From Puffinus mauretanicus (lineage: Eukaryota > Chordata > Aves > Procellariiformes > Procellariidae): a stretch of DNA of 64,000 nt. Every line of letters starts with the position of its first letter. Positions within the stretch are counted from its first letter, which is position 1. A model generated the notes under the pieces. The model saw only the letters and a program-made list of their open reading frames with translations. It made no database searches and was not told the origin of the DNA. A program made the translations under genes and the position numbers. Shown piece after piece: positions 1 through 12,271 of the stretch. Location of the stretch: assembly GCA_023333565.1 (NCBI GenBank), contig JAJKFH010001167.1, positions 62,001 through 126,000 on the forward strand, given 5' to 3'.

Positions 1-471
1 TTTTTAAGTCCCTCTCCATAGTTTTGCATTTTTTGTCCCTGTGCCAAGAGATGGAATCTCCTGAGGTGTTTCCCATGCAGCAACAGTGTGACGACATGCT
101 TTTTCCTCCTGCCCTTTTCTCATCTGAGCTCACAACGCTGGGCTGAGAGCTCCAGTGCAGCGCCATGTTGATCCCAGCAGTCTTCTGCCCTCTGTGCAGA
201 GTTCCTGAGACGCAGAGACATCAGTAAGCCAGTCAACCTTCCTGTCCTGCTGACATGTGATAGCTGTTGGTCTTGGAGTTTTTCAGTAACATAAGTAAGG
301 GGCTGGTGTGTTCTACAATGGGCTGATCATAGCTGACATTTTGCTGGTTTGAGGGGTGGGAAGATTCATCCTGCAGATCCTTCCAGCCCTGATACAAGGA
401 ACAATGTGGGCCAAATTACCTGAAAAACTAGGCACCTTTTCAGAACCTCTTAAGGTTTGTAGCAGTGTTGC
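1..471. other. Intergenic, nothing recognised
   Basis: Moderately GC-balanced sequence downstream of JAK2. No exon, repeat or RNA gene was recognised on either strand. Confidence 0.5.
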
Positions 472-549
472 TGCACAGAATCACAGAATCATTAAGGTTG
501 GAAAAGACCTCTAAGATCATCGAGTCCAACCGTCAACCCAACACCACCA
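472..549 (-). repeat. CR1 LINE 3'-end fragment, minus orientation
   Basis: Contains the avian CR1 tail read in reverse: CACAGAATCATTAAGGTTGG, then AAAAGACCTCTAAGATCATC and GAGTCCAACC. Only the terminal part of the 3'UTR remains, and similarity fades into unrelated sequence after about 549. Confidence 0.85.
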
Positions 550-2540
550 TACCCCCAGCTGTTTGTCTGCATTGCCTCTTAGAGATGAGGAGTGCAGATA
601 TCTTCAAAGACATACATACACTCATCTTGGAGAGTACTTTTTATTCATTGGAGCCTCATCCTTTAAGGTCCACACATCCTCTTTTCAAGGATTTTTAGAC
701 TACCCTGCAATTCCTGGAAATCTTTCCAAAATTTATGTGAGGAAGCACACCTTCCAAATTTTTGCTCTCGCCCTCAGACTCTCCTTTTGGCAGACCCTCC
801 TGTAATTACAGCTTTGTCAATCCACCTTCAAGCACACACAAGCTTTTTCTCTTACTGTGGTTCCAAACTTCTCCAAAACTTTACTCAGGCACCAGCATCC
901 ATCTCAAAATTTGTCAGTAAGGTGGGTTTGAGCTTGCATAGGGTCTCAGGCCACACAGGAAGGCCATATTGGAAGCTAAAAATCATTGTCAGTCAGGAGA
1001 CAGTCTGTTAAAAAATAGACTCCAGCAATGATCAGAGCTGTGTACCTGTTCTAAATTCAAGCCTTAAATCACAGTGACTTGGGCTTCAAAAAAGTACCTG
1101 TCCTGCTCATAGTAGAATCCTTTTGCTTGGATGCGTATGTAAGTGAACTTCCACAGGTGTTCCTAACTCGACTTAACTATTCCCTCTTTCAGATTTGCAG
1201 CATCCAAAAATCCCTTAAATTTTTCCTTTGAGACTAAACTTAACCATAAACTTAGATTATAGCTAAACTAAATTAGTTGACCTGACTAGGTAGTTGGAGG
1301 ATCCAAAAGAACCCCATGACACAGCCCCCTGCTATCTCTGAAGGGTCACCAGGGAGCCAGGCTTTTCACAGCAGTACCTGGCGAGAGGATGAGAGGTGAT
1401 AAAGTGAAACACCAAAGGCGCAGGCGTGAGATAAGCAGCCGTCTGTTGCCCATGAGGACAGCTCGGCAGTGGGGCCAGGACACAGAGGGGTGGTGCTGCC
1501 TCCAGCCGACCTGTGTTCCCCTGGGATTTCCCCTGCAGGAGTGCAGCCGGGACTGGCTGCAGAAAGGATAGGAACCAAGGAGTCACGTACAAGAGAGCAG
1601 TCGGTATAAAGACTTGGATGTGGAAGGAATTCTTTTCCTGTTGTGCTATTGAGAGAGGTAAGCTGAAACATCTTAGTTCATTACATAGAAATATATATAC
1701 ATCATATGCTATTGTTCATTATATACTAATACATAACTAACATATATATACACACACTATAATTGGTTTACTACATAGTAATGCAGAAGGATAGGAAACA
1801 GGAATGGCTAGATGTCTTAAATCATATTCAAAATCATGTCTTAACTGGCATGATAACGATTTGGTTGGATAGTTCATACAGACAAGTATGGTCTGTTCAG
1901 GGGAGATAGCTAAGATTAAAAGGCTATTTCAAAGATGTGTATGCTTATTCTTTAGTCCAGAAGGGCTGTCGGAGGCTAGAGTGACTAAACATTTCTCAGT
2001 AAAAGCAATATTGCTGTCATGTACGGGACTACGGTAAGCTGTAAATAAAGAAGATAATGGAGATGAGTCTTTCTTTGGGTGACCAAAGGACTTATCAAAA
2101 GCATAAAAACTTCATACTAATGGGAAATTTCAGTTATCATTCTGATGAGAAAGCAATATAGAAGGACACAGACTACCCAGAAAATTTTGGAAAGGTCTTG
2201 AAGCACTCTGCAGAAGATGGAGAAAACAACTGCAGGGGAACGTGCTGTTTAATTACAACCACTACAAAAGATCTGGCTGAGAATGTGGACACAGTGGGCA
2301 TCATAAGAAAGAATGAACATGATATAGTCATCATTTTTAGAAAAGAAAGGAGCATTAAAATCATGACGTAAAGACGAAAAAAAAATGTATCTCATGCCTC
2401 CCCCCCAGCTCCAGTCTTTGCTGACATTACCAGGTGCAATTGACTAGCACAACCGCACCAGTGATCCAGGGCTGAGAATTGCGACCAGCCTTGTGTCACG
2501 GACGAGTGGAATGCACCTCACTCAGAAGAGAGAAGCAGCA
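550..2540. other. Intergenic, mostly featureless
   Basis: Nothing recognisable as a gene. The stretch 1331-1640 is more GC-rich and carries overlapping short open frames on both strands, but none has a recognised domain. An AT-rich TATATA stretch lies near 1690-1760. Confidence 0.4.
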
Positions 2541-3500
2541 ATGTGTTCTGTTGAGGTAAAATAATTGTCAGATTTCAATAAATTCAATGGAATTTAACAA
2601 AGTTTAACTGTGGTTTGACAAGGTTCAATAAGTTTGATGGCAAGGTTCACCTTATTAATTACTTCATGGAAGAAACATACAAAGGAAAATTGAGTTAGAA
2701 TGATTCACGCAGAGACAGGAGATGCAAAGAGTAAGGAGGACCCTCCTGTTGAGTCATGAGGTTCAGAGCAGATCCCCTTGCTTTTTAAACTCCTTTCGAA
2801 GCCTAGGTGCGGCTAGGTCCAATCTTGGTCTCAGACTTGGACAACGGTTTATGCCTAATGGAATTATCTATACAATGTTTATAACAATATTGAGTAGCTA
2901 CATGGATTAGTAATGTTTCATTAGTATTAATTCAGCGTGCTATCAGTCACTCACCGAGGATCTGTCTCAGGTAAGGGATGTCTCCGCCTTGGGTAAGGAA
3001 GGATCTCTTAGCCTCAGGTAAGGAACCTCAAACCTTGAGAGGTGTCCCTGCTTGAGGGGGGAGTCACTTGGCATGCAGTCCAGCTGCAATTCAAGGACAG
3101 CTCCAGTTGGGCCCATCCTGATGGTAATATTTATAGGGTGAAGTAGTTGGCTGCTAGTCAGTAGTATAGACAAGATAGATCTTCATTTTAGCTCTGGAAT
3201 CTTGTTCTGTACCTTGCTTATCTTGCATTTTTGGGTTTCGAAACCACCTTTTGAAATATTTTTCCAAGGCACCTTCATTCCCTTGTACGTGAACCAGGAG
3301 CTTCCAGCTCGCCAGTTCACCACAGGGCGTGAGGCCTGTGGCTCCTTAGTCTGCCAGAACCAAGTACGGCAGGGGTCAAGTGCGTCCCTCACAGCTAAGG
3401 AAAAAACGATTCAGAGCGGGCTTGTTAAGTTGGGTGTTTGCATCCCCCAGCCTGGGACCGCAGAATCATCAAGAGTTACCTGTGGGAATTCAAAGAGGAC
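2541..3500. repeat. Possible degraded LTR-type element
   Basis: Composition and layout resemble an avian LTR: an AT-rich section with recurring TTCAATAA and TTTAACA words (about 2565-2660), a central part, then a GC-richer section with three close copies of a CTCAGGTAAGG-like or TTGGGTAAGG-like word at about 2968-3025. No TG/CA termini or target-site duplication could be fixed. It may instead be unique intergenic DNA. Confidence 0.3.
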
Positions 3501-3544
3501 AAGAGACCTTTCAGGTAGTAGGAAAAAATATATAAACTCTGTTT

Positions 3545-4640
3545 AAAAAGTGGACAGAGAATTACAGATCAGTCAGTCTGACTGTAATTCAGGGGGCAAG
3601 AGGAAATGTAGCAAACAGTCAAATAAACAAAATGCAGCTACTTAGAAGATGATGAAGAACAACCACCATGGATTTTAAAAAAAAAAAAGTTATCAAATCT
3701 TGTGGTTAGGTAAGATGTTATATATCTTGGCATCAAAACTGACAATCCTTGCAAATAATCCAGGGTAACACAAACTGATCTAAACTATTAAGAGGAGTAC
3801 TGTCAGACCCTCTTAGTATTCCAGCCATTTACCAAAGGTGTGCTGTCAAGGAGGAGAGACAGACCAAACTGAGTTGAAAGCATCCTCTCTTTGGTCTAGT
3901 ACTAGTAGACATTTTCATTAATTGCTTGCATAAAGGAAGAGAGACAATGAAGATGCAGAAAGAACTAGAGGAAAGATGCAGAGGAATTTGCAGACGGCAT
4001 TAAGGAGGAAGGGACTGGAATTATTTTGGAAGAGATCAGACTGATCTTCAAAAATTAGGGAAATTATTTCCTATGTTTAGTAATAATCAAAAGCATAAAT
4101 ACAAATTATGCCTGGCTATACAGAAGAATCTGGCATTGTAGATGATCACAGAATGAGATAACAATATTGTAAAAACAGGCAAACATCATACAGGGATATA
4201 TAAATGAGAATTTTAACTGTAAGGTATGTGAAATATTTCTTCTGCTTGGAACAAATAAGGCCGTAGTACCATGCCCAGTTTTGGACACCAAAATTCAGGA
4301 AGGAGTAACAAGGATTATCAAAGATACAGAAAATATGGCTTATAAAGAAAGAATGTAGAAATGGCAGTTGTTTTATACTGCGCAAATAAGATTGAGGCAA
4401 GAACTTGCAGAAATCTTTAGCTATGTAAAGGTAGCAGTAAAGATGAAAGACAGAAATTTTACACAACCAGTGTAAGACAAGGAGCAATGTGTTTAGACCA
4501 TAGAAATGTATTTTAGAGTCAGAAAAGACTTTTTAAGAGCAAGGAAAAGTAATCACTGGAATAGACTTCCCATAGAGGTTATGGGATCCTCACTGCATAT
4601 TGGATAAAAATCTGTCAAGAATAACTTCAGTATGGCAGAA
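3545..4640 (+). repeat. Old degenerate LINE (CR1-like), 3' half
   Basis: Plus-strand sequence keeps the order of landmarks of CR1-type elements: an ATTACAGATCAGTCAGTCTG block at 3561-3580, then ATGCCCAGTTTTGGACACC near 4271, then CACTGGAATAGACTTCCCAT near 4555. No reading frame survives. The heavy decay indicates an insertion much older than the CR1 copies at 6152 and 31900. Confidence 0.6.
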
Positions 4641-6151
4641 GAGGTAGATCTGCAAAGATACAACGCCCCCCCTAGTCCATTTTACAGGATCTCATAATTA
4701 TGACTTCTTTATAAGCAGCAGAAAACTATCAATTTGGGGTGCTTAGTAAGTGGTATGTGATATGATAAAAGGACTTGACTGTGATCACCTGATTCAATCT
4801 CCCCATCCATTAGTCTAAACTATACATTTATACTGAAAAGATACTTATGTCAGTTCCTTTAAAATCCACTTGACAGTCCTCACATCTAAGGAATTTGGTA
4901 TTCTCTCACCTTAGGAACTCTCCTGTGATTTCTGAAAGATTTGCCAAACTTTTCCTTCCTCTCTCCCATTTAGGAATTCAGTCTGCAGGGGGATTCCAGC
5001 CTGTTCAGTCCTTAATGGAGAAGTTCTTTTAGCCTTTGGAAACCATTTTTTTTCATCTGCTGTCAAAATATCCTTTAAATAGAAATATATTTGGCTAAGC
5101 GAATAGAGGGATTCATGTCCTTATGTCAGATGCTCTTCTGTTGAAGGCTGAAGCTTAGGCTTAACCTTAAATTTTATTCAAGGTCTTTTCAGAGATCTGT
5201 TCAGAGGTAAGAGGTAAGAACTTGCATGTGCTTATTTGTAAGCGCCACACTTCCCATACAGAAGCTGCTGTACACGGACTAGATGTTAAGTTTGATTTAC
5301 CTTTTTAATTGATAGATCATTATTTCTGAGGAGAAGCCACTTCTAATAGTGACCTAACTGAGAGTTTTTAATGACATAGTTAGAAAAGCCCATTGAGCTG
5401 ATCAGAGCTCAATCAGCTGTAGCTCAGGCAACACATCTATCCACGTTTAATAGCTGTTCTTTTCAACGCCTCTTGATGTAATTGATTAGCTTTTGTTGTT
5501 TAATCGTTCAGGCTAGATGTACTCAGTAATGCACTAGATGATTTCTAACTGGAGTTCTTGTTGAGGGGAAATTACTGCAATTTTAAATTAATTGCAACAC
5601 ACTTGAGCTATATACTCAGTTATATTTATCTTATTTAAATATCTGATTTGTTATTATTTAATTTATTAATACAGTTTTACAAAAGCTCTATAAAAACTGT
5701 TATATAGATATAAAGACTAAAGTGAAAATGAGTTGTCTAGATTCAGTAAAACAGTAGACAAGATTATAGCGGCAAGGCAAAATCACTAATAGCTATTACA
5801 TTTGTAGGATTTTTTTTTCTTCTTAAGAAATCAGCAATACGATGGCAGCTGTATTACAGAGGGAATGAAATACGATGTTAATTTTCTCCCACCATGCAGC
5901 ATTCAATCACACACCACCCAGCTAAAGTTGATTGTATGTACCTAAAATATATACTGATCACACACTTCGAACTCGGATTTTTTTGCTATGCTTGTTTAGG
6001 TAGTCTGACTTGTGGCAATTCTGATACAACTCTACAATAATATCCTTTTTTCTTCTGGCGTACTTAATCCAGCTTTTGATTATCCTCACATTTCCAGTTC
6101 TTCTGAGAACCTTTTACAAGGTGGCAGGTGTATTTATTGAGGTCATCTGAC
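4641..6151. other. Intergenic, nothing recognised
   Basis: AT-rich non-coding sequence. No exon-like frame or young repeat is visible. Confidence 0.4.
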
Positions 6152-6484
6152 AAGTCTTTCAGTACTTAAAGGGGGCTTATAAGAAAGGTGGGGACAGACT
6201 TTAGCAGGGCCTGTTGCGACAGGTCAAGGGGCAATGTTTTTAAAGTAAGAGAGGGTAGATTTAGACGAGATATAAGGAAGAAATTTTTCACAATGAGGGT
6301 GGTGAAACATTGGAAGAGGTTGCCCAGAGAGGCAGTAGGTGCCCCATCCCTGGAAACATTCAAGGTCAGGTTGGACGGGGCTCTGAGCAACCTGATCTGG
6401 TTGAAGATGTCCCTGCCCATGGCAGGGGGGTTGGACTAAACCTTAAAGGTCCCTTCCAACGCAAACCATTCAATGATTCTATGA
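6152..6484 (+). repeat. CR1 LINE 3' end, plus orientation
   Basis: Clear CR1 tail: CTTTCAGTACTTAAAGGG, GATATAAGGAAGAAATTTTT, GGTGAAACATTGGAAGAGGT, CCATCCCTGGAAACATTCAA, GGTTGGACGGGGCTCTGAGC and the terminal CAATGATTCTATGAT. It is a 5'-truncated copy of about 330 bp, very similar to the 3' end of the copy at 31900-33081. Confidence 0.93.
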
Positions 6485-6890
6485 TAACTACATTCTTATT
6501 ATTGCTCATTATTACAAAGAAACAAATTCTTTGAGATCTCTGTATAATCAGATTTATCTCCACAGATGCACTAGTTCAAGACCCAAGATTGACTGAAAAT
6601 TTTAAGTTTTCCGTTCCATCATTTGTGATGAAGCAGAGTATGTTTGACATCTTCCTCTCTGTTCAACCATGCAATTGAAGATCTGAAAATACAGACAAAA
6701 GAAAGCAAGGTAAAGATGATAATTTCAATAAAAAGGTGTTTCAGAGAGATCCAAAAGTTTTGCCTTGGTGCCTGAGGGAAAGGTACTTATAAAAGATTGT
6801 TAGAGTTTTCAGTCTAGACTTAAAATCTTTAAAACTGGTTCTTAGTTGAATCTTAATTTTAGCCATCTCAGTTTCATAGACAGTCCTGTT

Positions 6891-7690
6891 TCTTAAGTGC
6901 CTATGCACTCCTGTGGCTCTTGTTGATGCCCCTTTTATTAGTGAGTGGCCTGGTGGCTGTTTCAGATGGCAAAGCCCAATTCAATGCCAGGGAAGTGTTT
7001 GTTTTCCTACATGGCACCTGATGGGTGTGCCTTAGTAGGCCCTCAGTCTGGTGGCTGAGGTTGGTAATGGAAAACACTTCTGTTCGGGTAGAGGTAGGTA
7101 ACGTCAAACCATCTGACATTGCTAAGCTTAATGTGTTAAGCAAACCAAGCATGGGGCAGGCTTTTCACTCGCTCGTCTCACACACCGGTGACCACCCCTG
7201 ATTATCACCCCCAAGCGCCAGCAGTTAAGCCCAGGGGACCCTCACTCCTTCCCCTCTGCCTCACTGTGGGACTTCTAAGCGGCAGCTCAGTTCCAAGGCG
7301 GAGCAGCTCCACCTCAGCCACATCCTGCCTCCGTGCAGTGCGGGACTTCCACATTCCCTTCCGTACGCCTCTGTGCTGGATCACAGCACAGCGTGCTCAT
7401 GCGCTGCTCCCCTCCCATCCTAAAGCAAGGCTTCACCGTTGCCAGCGCGGTCACAATCCTGGCTGGCCGGCTCCAAATCTTTGTACACTTACCAACCGAC
7501 CACACTAGTGGGAGATGCTGATTGACCACCTCCGTAGCCACAAGTCCCCAGGGGCCCAACTGTCCCAATACAGGAGACAAAAGCTCGTCTAGGGCACCCT
7601 CTTTCCTACCTATCGTATTGTTCCTGTAACAGCATGGTTGCCCAGACACTTGCAGCATGGGCTGTCTCAAAAGCCTTTGTACAGAGGCCG
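6891..7690. other. GC-richer intergenic block of unknown nature
   Basis: Stands out from AT-rich surroundings and has overlapping open frames of about 106 codons (plus, 7188-7508) and 118 codons (minus, 7314-7670). Neither shows a recognised domain or signal peptide. It could be a retroelement fragment, an unrecognised exon or simply a GC-rich patch. Confidence 0.3.
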
Positions 7691-10600
7691 TGATATCCCC
7701 ATATCAACTTCCTTGAAGCGTTACTTCAAATGTAGCTCAAATACTTTTATGAAGGCATTTAAGTAGTACTACAGTTTTACAGATACTCTAAGAAGGAGGA
7801 GTTAAAAAAATGACCTGGTTTATGACTGGGTCACGTCTTTCAGATCTTACTGCTTATTGCAACATTTTCCAGATTTAATTCTTCCAGTCCTGTTTCTTTT
7901 GACCTGTTCACATCAGCAGTATTTGGCTCTGTGAATTGCATGCATGGGGTTATTATACACCCGGATTTCCCCAAGTTTTATCTTGCAGTCCAATTTTGTT
8001 CGGCTTTAATATGAGAATTTTTGCTTTCTAGGCTGCTGTTTGCCTTCAAATTCCTGTTTTCTAGAGTTAATACTGTGTAGTATACATCACATGCTTCACA
8101 CAAGTGCGAGTCAGATGTGTAGTGCAGTCACAAACAGGTTGTGTGGCTTTCTGAGCGCAGCTACCTCCTGTACAAACACAGGAATTAACACAAACAGGTA
8201 TCACGCCTGCCTGTAGCACCAAGCTTGTTACTCATGTGCTACACAGTCCCTTTATACATTTCAGGTGAGAAACTCTGGAAAATATATGGCAACTTAATGT
8301 GTACATGCACGTACCTTCTCAAACCAAAACCTTAATCTGGTTTAACCCCAGAATAGGACATACTACCACACACAGTTTCAGTTAGGGTGCTCAGCTTTTT
8401 TTTGTAGAGTCTCAGAATAAACTTGAAAAATGGAATAAAGTTGCATCGGCTGAAGAATTCCACTGAGTTAAATCTTCCTCTAGAAAAATAGTGTAATTCA
8501 GAGGAAAGGTAGGTTGGTTAATCAAAAACAACAACAACAACAACAACAAAAAAAAAACAAAACCATGTCTCAGGTAAGACTTGGGCAGAATGCAAATGTC
8601 AAAATTGGATCCTAAAGTAACAGCTCCGTTACCAGACAGACTTTCAGTAGTGATCTTACTTTGTTGCAGAGACCACTATTTGGCTTTTTTTTAGTCAGCT
8701 TACATGGGTGTGACCTTCTTTTTTTTGGAAGTTCACTAGAAGTTTCACATCTTTATAACATGGAAGGGAAAAATACTTAGAGGAAATGTAAGTGATGCAC
8801 AGTTGTTTTTACACGAGTTGCTTTGTTTTTTTGACTGATATTTTTCAATGAGCTGAAGTTTTATGGCACAGGTCCATGTGGAAAGTGCAACTGAATACAC
8901 AGAAAACCAGATACACAGCAAATTAGCAACTGCAGTCTTGCAGAAGTTTAAGGTAATAACGCAGTTTAGTATGTTATTCAGTCTTTCTCATTCCCTGGAA
9001 AAAAAAAACCAAACCCAACACAACACAGTTCATCAGAATTCAATACTTGCTGTGCTGCAGTATTAATTTAGCTTAAAGTTCTTGAATTCTTTCCACTCCT
9101 GGGTGTTTCTGCATTGCTCAAAATAATTAGTCACATAAAACTTGAAGCATTTTAAGCTTTACCTTGTTCTTCCGCTTTTATTAGTATTAATTAGCTATAA
9201 CTTTAATATTTAATGTTTCTGCACTTGCTCCTAGTGATTGGCGTTACAAGAATATCTATTCATTTGTCTGCATTTCCAGGGCAGACTCAACTGTGTCAGT
9301 ACTCTACAATAGATAAATATCTGAACTAGTATATGCTGCCTTCATTGCTTTGTACAATTAACATGATTAGTTTCTATTAATTTTTTCTTTCAAATGCCTT
9401 CCTGAATCCTTCCTAAAATTATGACGTAATATTTTGGGGTTATCTTTGCAAACACTGGACGTTCTTATTTCTTTCCTTCTTACTGTCCACAAATAATGTT
9501 TCACTTAGTCTGACTGCAGTTTGACAGGTTTTTAAACCCGAATTTCAAAATTCATTAAATATTCATTCATGAATATTTATCACAGAGTACAGGCAAAACA
9601 TCACACTATTGCATAACATGACAATGAATTGAAGGCTATATTGTTCCACACTTTATGACACGGGGACAACATGCTTAATGACATTATTACATCTCCTACA
9701 GTATTTTCTGCTTCAAACTTCTTCATTTTCCCAGAAATTTGTTCTCTAGAACAATTAAAGATCCCCAATTATGTCAGCAGGTGTTGGGAGGAACAGCAGG
9801 AACACTACCTATAATAACCTTTAAACTTCATTGGGATGGTATTTTACCACATAAAAGAAAATAAAATCTTCAGGCCATCTGCTCTGAGAATAAGATGCCT
9901 TTTATGTGCGGGAAGCGTAACTGAACTAGCTTAATTTTTAGTTCCACCACAGTAGAGCAGCTTAAGTATATATTTGCATGCTCGTATTTATACACATATT
10001 TTCCATTTTGCCATTGTAGTTCTCAAAATTAAATAACGGCATTCAACTCTGTTCAAGGTAAGTGGTGGTAATTTTCATGTAAAGTTACAGGAAAGTCATA
10101 TGAAAAGACGACAAAGTAATGCAAATCAAGAAGTGGTTTCATAAGAGTTTGTGTTAGAAATTCTAAAGAACTGTAGTCTGATAACAGGCAATCTGTTAGT
10201 GGTCCCTGTCTTACAGACTTGCTTCTCTCTAAATACTGAGAGGAAAAGGGGAGTGCTTCTTCATCCCAAAATAATTAGCTTAATGAAAACTTAAAAAAAA
10301 AAAAAAATTAAAACCCCCAGTCTTATCATTAGGGAGCACCCAGTATACCCAATACTTTACTTTGGTACATGTACTTTCCTTCCAAAAGATAAACGCTACA
10401 TATGGCCCTTCCGGGAAGGTCACAAAGTTGTATGTGCTGTATTCTATCCCTTTAAACAGACCAGCTCTCTTCAGTAGCAATTTAAACACCAGTAACTAGT
10501 TTTAGGTATTATATAAAAGAAAATCTTGGCAGGCACGTGCCATTCATTGTATTTAGTTATTTTATTTTCACTATCCAAACTCAAAAGAAACGCGCAGTTA

Positions 10601-12271
10601 AGTTTCAGGTATCGATACACAGTTTTCTGAAAAATACCCCTTCCATGTTCTCTTCAATAAACCATGTGTTCAAACGTTTGCAGTCCAACCATAAGTAGCA
10701 GGTGTCGTTTTTTTTATCCCCCCTCCCTAAAGGGATTTTTTCTACTTTAATATAAAGTAGTGTAAACCTCTTATTCAAAAAGTAAAATTCAGAAAAAACT
10801 TCTTAGCCAAATGCAAATTGCTGTCTGGCATGGCACACCTTAAGCAATTTCTTTTGGTATAGTAATTCTTGTATTTTTCAGTCAGGCTAGGTCTCTGAGA
10901 GTATTTTAGATTTAAGGCAGACAATACACAGTTTAGAAATATATCAGCACGTATTTGTCATGGTATGGCATTTTCAGTAGACATCAGTTTTTCATAAATC
11001 ATTGTGCATTTCACATTTCAGAAAGCTTCTTCAGTGTTGAACATCAGCCTTTTTCCATCAGTCTTGTTATTCTACGCTTCTACTTTTGCTCTCAGAACTC
11101 TATCCTCCAGGCATTTGTGACCATACATTCCTGAAAAGCTTGCTTTCTTTACACAAGAGTTACATTTCTTCATACTTCATACAGTAACATCTTTTCCCAC
11201 ACATTTCAAGGCAATTGGTCAACATCTCAACTAAATGCAACAATTAAAAACTTAATTTCTGGAAAAAAAAAAATTACATATCTTTTCACAGTTATATTCA
11301 TCTCTACGTTTAGGAACAATTATCTCAACTATGGAAGCTTTTAATCAATCCTAGGACTTGACAAGAACATGGGTTTCTTTTCCTGAAAATTCATTCCTCC
11401 TCTGGCTTATTACATGACTATTGCAAGGTTGTGGAATACATTTTAAAACTCATTTTGAAACTTAACATATTTATACTAATAGACAACAAAACAATATTAT
11501 ACTAGACAATACTTGTTTGCAGAGATTCTGTAAAATATATTGTGCACTTACAGAAAAGTTATTTCACTTCAAATATAAGTGCAAAGCAGTAGTTAATATT
11601 TTAATTCTACATTGTAGCAGCAGTCATGTATGCATAAAACTAGCACTTTTTCTACAAAAAAAATCACAGCATTTTGAGTGGCACAATAATTACACTAAAG
11701 TAGGACAAATGCAATGCCAACTGAAGAAAGTTCCTAAAACAAAGAACTGAGTCTGTTAACACAAAGGCTACACAAAAATATGGCATTATACAATGCTGCT
11801 GTAGATCTGAGAGCTTTCGAAATGCAGTGTTGTTTGTTTTTTTTTTAAAAAAGGTTACTACAATTAGCAGTTGCAAATTCAGCAAAATCATTGCATTTAC
11901 ATCCTCAACAGCTTTTTGAGAAAACCATCTGGTCTGCTCCAGGACCTAAACATTGATGCTGCAGAGGATCACACATCCCCAAGAGTCCTAAGCTCTACTT
12001 GGTCCTACTCACCCAGCTAAGAATACTCATCCCCAATGATCAAGCCCTTGGCACAGACAGACTTGTTACAAAAGACTGTATGTTCCTGACCAACAGCACA
12101 GAATTATACTGCAGTGTAAAGATATGGCTTTCTCAAAAAATTAGAAAGTATTAAAAGTAAAAAAAAAAATCCACAAGACACTTAAAAATTATCCTTGAGT
12201 TCAACACTATATTTATGCAATCAAATAGACTAGGTAATCAGTCATACTGTAGTAGAACAAGAAAAAGACTT
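7691..12271. other. Intergenic or distal 3'UTR sequence, no gene recognised
   Basis: AT-rich non-coding sequence. It holds a short (ACA)n run at about 8525-8552, a 15-A run near 10290 and the perfect palindrome GGCACGTGCC at about 10533-10542. No exon, RNA gene or recognised transposon was found. Confidence 0.4.
8525..8561. repeat. (ACA)n microsatellite with A-run
   Basis: About nine ACA units followed by a run of A, seen directly in the sequence. Confidence 0.9.

Noticed and set aside
7314..7670. 118-codon minus-strand open frame as a relaxin/insulin-like gene
   Set aside because: Synteny made this tempting, but the cysteine spacing of the B and A chains is absent and there is no signal peptide.
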